A stretch of DNA of 64,000 nucleotides from Arthrobacter gandavensis (GTDB lineage Bacteria; Actinomycetota; Actinomycetes; Actinomycetales; Micrococcaceae), in assembly GCF_009192735.1 (NCBI RefSeq), contig NZ_VTFU01000002.1, positions 620,001 through 684,000 of the forward strand. Reading direction: 5' to 3'. Under the pieces are notes generated by a model. The model did no database searches. It saw nothing but the letters and a program-made list of their open reading frames with translations, and was not told the DNA's origin. Positions 60,252-64,000 of the stretch are shown in pieces; position 1 is the first letter of the stretch; each line of letters starts with the position of its first letter. Made by a program: the position numbers and the translations under genes.

Positions 60252-61064
60252 TCAGATCGGCAGGGTCACACTATCCAACCAACCTTGGAGATGGTTGATC
60301 CAGATGTTCCAGACTCCTGTGAGCATCAGGACACCCAAAACAATCAGCATGCCGCCGCCGAAGCGCTGCAGGGCGAGACGGTGCCGGCGGAAGACACCCA
60401 GTGCGCCCATGCCGCGCCGGAAGCCCAGTGCAATCAGCAGGAACGGAAGCCCCAGGCCGAGACAGTAGATGAAGGTCAGGAACGCGCCTTTGGCGGCGCT
60501 GGCGTCGTCGCCGGAGAAAGAGAGCAGCTGCACGGCGGACAGGGTCGGCCCCAGGCACGGCGCCCACCCCAGTCCGAAGGTGATGCCCAGCAGCGGCGCA
60601 CCCCACAGTCCGGCCGGCGGGCGTGCGCTGATCTTCCGGTCCCGCTGGAACCAGCTCAGCCCGCCCATGAAGACGATGCCCAGCACGATGATGGCGGCGC
60701 CAAGGGCTTGCGTGATCCAGGCCTGCTCCGACCCCCGCAGCCAGCCGCCAAGCTGTCCGACGCCGGCGCCGATGATGACAAAGACCGCGGAGAACCCCAG
60801 GACGAACAGTCCGATGCCGGCGAACATCCGTCCACGGCGCTGCTTCTGCAGGTCCACGCCCGTGAGCCCGGTGACATAGCCCAGGTAGCCCGGAACCAGC
60901 GGCAGCACGCACGGAGACAGGAAGGACACGAGCCCGGCCAGGGCTGCCACGGGGATGGCCAGCAGCATGGACCCGTTCAGGATGGTCTCGGCAAACACGT
61001 TGGCTGCCGGCAGGGCTGCCGCGGGGACAACGGCGGATGGGGCAGTTACGGCGGAAAGAAGCAT
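60252..61064 (-). CDS. ccdA: Cytochrome c biogenesis thiol transporter CcdA
   Basis: 270 residues with six or seven membrane helices. The redox Cys lie in FLSPCVLPLVPGY and GLGWAPCLGPTL, the CcdA/DsbD-beta signature. It carries reducing equivalents across the membrane to a TlpA/ResA-type protein that keeps apocytochrome Cys reduced. It follows resA by 5 bases and precedes resB by 69. It has no clear site of its own, so coupling to resA is likely. Confidence 0.93.
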   Translation of the reverse strand: MLLSAVTAPSAVVPAAALPAANVFAETILNGSMLLAIPVAALAGLVSFLSPCVLPLVPGYLGYVTGLTGVDLQKQRRGRMFAGIGLFVLGFSAVFVIIGAGVGQLGGWLRGSEQAWITQALGAAIIVLGIVFMGGLSWFQRDRKISARPPAGLWGAPLLGITFGLGWAPCLGPTLSAVQLLSFSGDDASAAKGAFLTFIYCLGLGLPFLLIALGFRRGMGALGVFRRHRLALQRFGGGMLIVLGVLMLTGVWNIWINHLQGWLDSVTLPI

Positions 61065-61069
61065 GCCGG

Positions 61070-61705
61070 CTATGCTGCCAGCGTGTCGGAGATCAGGGCT
61101 TTCAGGGTGCTCTTGTCCGCCAGGCCGAGGATGCGGGCGGCAACACGTCCCTCGCGGTCCAGGACCAGGGTGGTGGGAACGGCCGACGGGGGCACGAACT
61201 GCGTCATGGCCAGCAGGATTCCGCCGTCCTTGTCCTCGAAGCTGGGGTAATCGACGCCGAAGGACCGCTCAAAGGCTTCGGCGGTGCTGCGCTCATCGCG
61301 GATGTTCACGCCGTAGAAGCGGGCGCCGTCGGGTTCGAACATCCCGTGCAGCTCCACCAGGTCGGGGGCTTCCTTGCGGCATGGCGCGCAGGCGGCGTAC
61401 CAAAAGTTCAGGACCACCACGTCGCCGGTGAAGTCCGAGGACGGAACGGCCGTCCCGTCAAAGAGCGTGCCGGTGAATTCCACCGGCTCGCCGCGCTGTC
61501 CGGCGGCGTACTCGGTAACGGAGCCGTCGCCGGCAATGTAATTCTTGTTGTCCCCCGCCTTGGCCTGGGCTGCCAGCGGATCCTCCACGGCGCATCCCGC
61601 CGCGGCGGCGACCAAGGGCACGCCAAGGGCCAGCCCGGCGCCGAACTTCAGGAAGGAGCGGCGGCGCAAGGCATCCGGCTGGGGAGTGCTCTGAGGATTC
61701 TTCAA
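61070..61705 (-). CDS. resA: ResA/TlpA-family disulfide reductase lipoprotein
   Basis: 211 residues. The N-terminus RRRSFLKFGAGLALG looks like a twin-arginine signal that ends in a lipobox (AAAAGC). The thioredoxin-like domain has FWYAACAPCRKEAP, with active-site CAPC, and the cis-Pro region AVPTTLVLD. It reduces apocytochrome c. The start is TTG 61705 with GGAAA upstream. It is second in a run from the histidine phosphatase to ccsB. Confidence 0.9.
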   Translation of the reverse strand: MKNPQSTPQPDALRRRSFLKFGAGLALGVPLVAAAAGCAVEDPLAAQAKAGDNKNYIAGDGSVTEYAAGQRGEPVEFTGTLFDGTAVPSSDFTGDVVVLNFWYAACAPCRKEAPDLVELHGMFEPDGARFYGVNIRDERSTAEAFERSFGVDYPSFEDKDGGILLAMTQFVPPSAVPTTLVLDREGRVAARILGLADKSTLKALISDTLAA

Positions 61706-61762
61706 GTATTTCCAGCTTTCATCGCGGCGGGGCTGCCACTTCTACAACGCGTAGTAATTCTA

Positions 61763-62425
61763 TTATGCTCCCGGAATATTCGCAGCACCGGGCAGCAGGT
61801 CCGCTGAGGGCTCCGCATAGCGGACGCCGATCAGGGTGTCACCGTCGAAATCCAGCGTGGTGACGGAGGTCAGCGTGCACTGGCGGTTGCGGGGGTCATG
61901 CCACAGCTTGCGGCCCTCGGCGGCCAGGCGGGTCACCCAAATGGGCAGCTGGTGGCTCACCAATACGGCCTCGGCCTTGTCTCCGCCGAGCTCCAGTGCC
62001 TGCAGACGGGCATCCTGCACCGCCGCCATGACACGCTCCACCTGCTCAGCGTAGGGCTCTCCCCACGACGGCTTCAGCGGGTTGTACATCAGCGGCCAGT
62101 ACCGCGGGTTGCGCAGCCTGCTGGTGACACCGGACAGGCCCTCGAACCGGTTGGTCGCTTCCAGGATGCGTTCGTCGGTGGTGATCTCCAGGTCCAGGGC
62201 GGCAGCGATCGGCGCAGCGGTCTCCTGTGCCCGGGTCAGCGGCGACGCGACCAGGTGCACCAGCTTGGCGCCGTCGTTCTTCCGGTCTTCAAAATGACCG
62301 GCGACGCGGCGGGCCATTTCCTGCCCCAGTTCGGACAAATGGAACTCCGGCAGGCGCCCGTAGAGCACGCCGTTCGGGTTGAAAACTTCTCCATGGCGGA
62401 CAAGGTGAATCGAGGCACGGGACAT
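61763..62425 (-). CDS. Histidine phosphatase (phosphoglycerate mutase-like)
   Basis: 220 residues. HLVRHGEVFNP carries the catalytic RHGE motif; ASPLTRAQETAAPIA and VLVSHQLPIWV supply the other Arg and His. It is a broad-family phosphatase; its place at the head of the cytochrome c maturation operon is typical of Actinobacteria, but the substrate is unknown. ATG 62425 is chosen because the domain begins directly; the frame open to 62527 includes intergenic sequence. No strong ribosome site is seen. Confidence 0.87.
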   Translation of the reverse strand: MSRASIHLVRHGEVFNPNGVLYGRLPEFHLSELGQEMARRVAGHFEDRKNDGAKLVHLVASPLTRAQETAAPIAAALDLEITTDERILEATNRFEGLSGVTSRLRNPRYWPLMYNPLKPSWGEPYAEQVERVMAAVQDARLQALELGGDKAEAVLVSHQLPIWVTRLAAEGRKLWHDPRNRQCTLTSVTTLDFDGDTLIGVRYAEPSADLLPGAANIPGA

Positions 62426-62504
62426 GTGTACAAGTTTCGCAGAGGAAGTGCCGTGAACTAAATCTGCGAAATACTTGAAGCTTGAACAAATCTGTGTCAG
62501 AGTA

Positions 62505-62518
62505 GATGCAAATGCATC
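62505..62518. promoter_or_regulatory. Inverted repeat upstream of the YceI gene
   Basis: GATGCA and TGCATC are perfect arms around AA, and a third GTGCATC copy follows at 62523-62529. The site is about 50 bases before the YceI start and 80 bases from the divergent phosphatase, so it could control either gene. Confidence 0.4.
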
Positions 62519-62568
62519 GACGTGCATCGGGGCGCGGCCCCGGAACCTACCAGCATCAGGAGAACAGC

Positions 62569-63111
62569 ATGATCCCCAACGGACTTTCCACCGGCACCTG
62601 GACCCTCGACGCCTCGCACAGCGAGGTCGGATTCACAGTCCGGCACGCCGGCATCAGCAAGGTCCGCGGCAACTTCGACGACGTCACCGCAGTCATGGAG
62701 GTGGGACCGTCCGTCAACGAGTCCACCATCAACGCCGTCATCAAGTCCGCATCGTTCAACTCGAACGACGCCAACCGCGACGGCCACGTCAAGGGAGCGG
62801 ACTTCTTTGACGTGGAGCAGTTCCCGGAACTGAAGTTCTCCGTCACCGGTGTCGAGGGCTCGGGCGAGACCTACCAGGTGGCCGGCGACCTGACGATCAA
62901 GGGCACCACCCGTCCGGTGGTCCTGGACACCGAATTCAACGGCGTGGCCGTTGACCCCTTCGGCGCCACCCGCGCCGGCTTCTCCGGCACCACCGTCATC
63001 AGCCGCAAGGACTTCGGCCTGACGTGGAACGCAGCCCTGGAAACCGGCGGCGTGCTCGTCGGCGACAAGGTGACCATCAATGTGGACGCCGAGTTCGTGG
63101 CGGCTTCCTGA
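62569..63111 (+). CDS. YceI-family protein
   Basis: 180 residues. The lipocalin-like YceI fold opens with GTWTLDASHSEVGFTVRHAGISKVRGNF and has SFNSNDANRDGHVKGADFFDVEQFPELKF, then FGATRAGFSGTTVISRKDFGLTWN. Family members bind polyisoprenoid-type lipids. No signal peptide is present, so it is probably cytosolic. ATG 62569 has AGGAGA 6 bases upstream. Confidence 0.92.
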   Translation: MIPNGLSTGTWTLDASHSEVGFTVRHAGISKVRGNFDDVTAVMEVGPSVNESTINAVIKSASFNSNDANRDGHVKGADFFDVEQFPELKFSVTGVEGSGETYQVAGDLTIKGTTRPVVLDTEFNGVAVDPFGATRAGFSGTTVISRKDFGLTWNAALETGGVLVGDKVTINVDAEFVAAS

Positions 63112-63150
63112 CCCAAGGTTTGGGCAGCCCACTCACCGAGTGAGGTTCAA

Positions 63151-63184
63151 GGACACCCCGGCACCGCGCCGGGGTGTCCTTTTG
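63151..63184 (+). terminator. Rho-independent terminator of the YceI gene
   Basis: GGACACCCCGGC and GCCGGGGTGTCC form a perfect 12-bp stem with a five-base loop, followed by TTTTG. It is 40 bases after the stop codon. Confidence 0.9.
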
Positions 63185-63376
63185 CGTTAATACTGCGGAT
63201 GGTTGAAACCGCGGACGATCCTAAAACTGCGGACGATCCGGGGACATCGCGGGAAGGCCTGCGGGCGACGGTGCCGCCGCGATAGGCTGGGGGAAACCCA
63301 ACCCTGCACCAACAGACCAGTCCGCGTAGACCCGTCTGCCCGGGCAGCATCTGCACCAACCAGCAAGTAGGCGGCA

Positions 63377-64000
63377 ATGAGCACACCCCCGAATTCCCCG
63401 GACCCACGCGACGCGAACCAGCCCCGGGATCCCGGCGCTGCCGCAGACGACGAACCCAGGTACGGACAGCGCCTGCCGAATCCCCAGCAGGGACAGCCTT
63501 ACACTCCGTACAGCCAGCAGGGGCCCGGCCAGCAGGGGCCCGCGCAGGATGCCGGCCAGCACCCATCCCCTTACGGACAGAATCCATACGGGCAGCAATA
63601 CGGTCAGCAGTATGGCCAGCAGCCGCAGAGCCCGTACGGCTACCAGTCGGCGCAGCCCTCCGGTTATGCCACTCCCGGGCAGGGACAGATGCCCGGCGGC
63701 AAGCGGATCCCGCCCCGCGAGGTGATGACCGGCTTCTGGCTGATTCTCGCCGCGGGGCTCCTGACCCTGATCTACCTGACCACCACATACCTCACCCTCG
63801 CGGACTCCGTCAGTTTCAGCATGCTGCCGGAAAATGACCGCCAGACGGTCCAGGATGCCGGCATGACCGAGGAAACGTTCAGAAGCCTGTTCGTGACCAC
63901 TGGAGTGATCCTGTCTCTGATCGTCACGCTGGTCTACGTCCTCATTGCTTTCCTGATCCGCAGGGGCAAGAACTGGGCCAGAATCCTGGGAACCGTCTTT
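63377..64000 (+). CDS. Partial gene: Gln/Pro/Gly/Tyr-rich membrane protein
   Basis: An open frame from ATG 63377 runs off the right edge with 208 codons and no stop. The first 110 residues are low complexity, with repeated YGQQ, QQGP and PYGQ units. Two hydrophobic segments (FWLILAAGLLTLIYLTTTY and LIVTLVYVLIAFLIRRG) follow, separated by about 40 residues. The plan fits the common actinobacterial proteins with a disordered cytosolic N-terminus and a small membrane domain (DUF4190-like or related). AGGCGG lies just before the ATG. Confidence 0.75.
   Translation, partial: MSTPPNSPDPRDANQPRDPGAAADDEPRYGQRLPNPQQGQPYTPYSQQGPGQQGPAQDAGQHPSPYGQNPYGQQYGQQYGQQPQSPYGYQSAQPSGYATPGQGQMPGGKRIPPREVMTGFWLILAAGLLTLIYLTTTYLTLADSVSFSMLPENDRQTVQDAGMTEETFRSLFVTTGVILSLIVTLVYVLIAFLIRRGKNWARILGTVF

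Overview
The window is high-GC DNA that reads as a chromosome segment of an actinobacterium, most likely an Arthrobacter-like member of the Micrococcaceae. This is a judgement from gene content and gene order: a paaABCDE set, bkdABC next to an Lrp regulator, narGHJI-narK facing menB, and a ccdA-resB-ccsB cytochrome c operon beside menE-menA. No rRNA, tRNA, CRISPR array, prophage or insertion sequence was recognised. Two genes run off the ends.

Layout. 0-5.4 kb: a partial gene, a lipoprotein, menC, a PAP2 phosphatase, an MFS transporter and an MBL-fold hydrolase. 5.4-10.2 kb: the branched-chain 2-oxoacid dehydrogenase operon bkdA-bkdB-bkdC, its divergent Lrp/AsnC regulator, and a small DUF6480-like protein. 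10.3-14.5 kb: an extracytoplasmic copper and haem operon (unknown membrane protein, CopC-like, PCu(A)C chaperone, Tat-exported DyP peroxidase) and a small lipoprotein. 14.5-19.2 kb: paaABCDE plus a paaG-like gene on the minus strand, divergent from a PadR/HAAS-like pair. 20.5-23.6 kb: oligopeptidase B and a DedA protein. 23.8-30.4 kb: paaI-paaK-paaR, an HNH/DUF222 protein, and paaZ. 30.7-37.6 kb: accessory enzymes (SGNH hydrolase, ATP-dependent DNA ligase, alpha/beta hydrolase, LLM flavin enzyme, zinc alcohol dehydrogenase, protein phosphatase) and a frameshifted GyrI-like gene. 37.6-40.4 kb: a beta-oxidation operon (thiolase, enoyl-CoA hydratase, 3-hydroxyacyl-CoA dehydrogenase). 40.7-44.3 kb: VOC protein, CPBP protease, NnrD, histidine phosphatase and a lipoprotein. 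44.3-56 kb: narG-narH-narJ-narI-narK facing menB-menE-menA. 56-64 kb: small membrane proteins, a duplicated 92-bp intergenic element, the system II cytochrome c maturation operon, YceI, and a partial membrane protein.

Two programmes dominate. The first is phenylacetate degradation, split over four loci: activation by PaaK, epoxidation by PaaABCDE, isomerisation by PaaG, ring cleavage by PaaZ, then beta-oxidation by PaaF/PaaH/PaaJ, with PaaI as thioesterase. Three of these loci share a TetR-type operator resembling the published PaaR box, and a TetR gene is encoded next to paaK, so the scattered genes probably form one regulon. The second is respiration: menaquinone synthesis (menC, menB, menE, menA), the membrane nitrate reductase with a NarK transporter, and cytochrome c maturation.

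Features that stand out are the frameshifted gene at 37.2-37.6 kb, in-frame minisatellites in several proteins (including a 30-bp repeat in the putative PaaR), a hairpin between the narG Shine-Dalgarno sequence and its AUG, several promoters that appear to give leaderless mRNAs, and the duplicated element near 57 kb.
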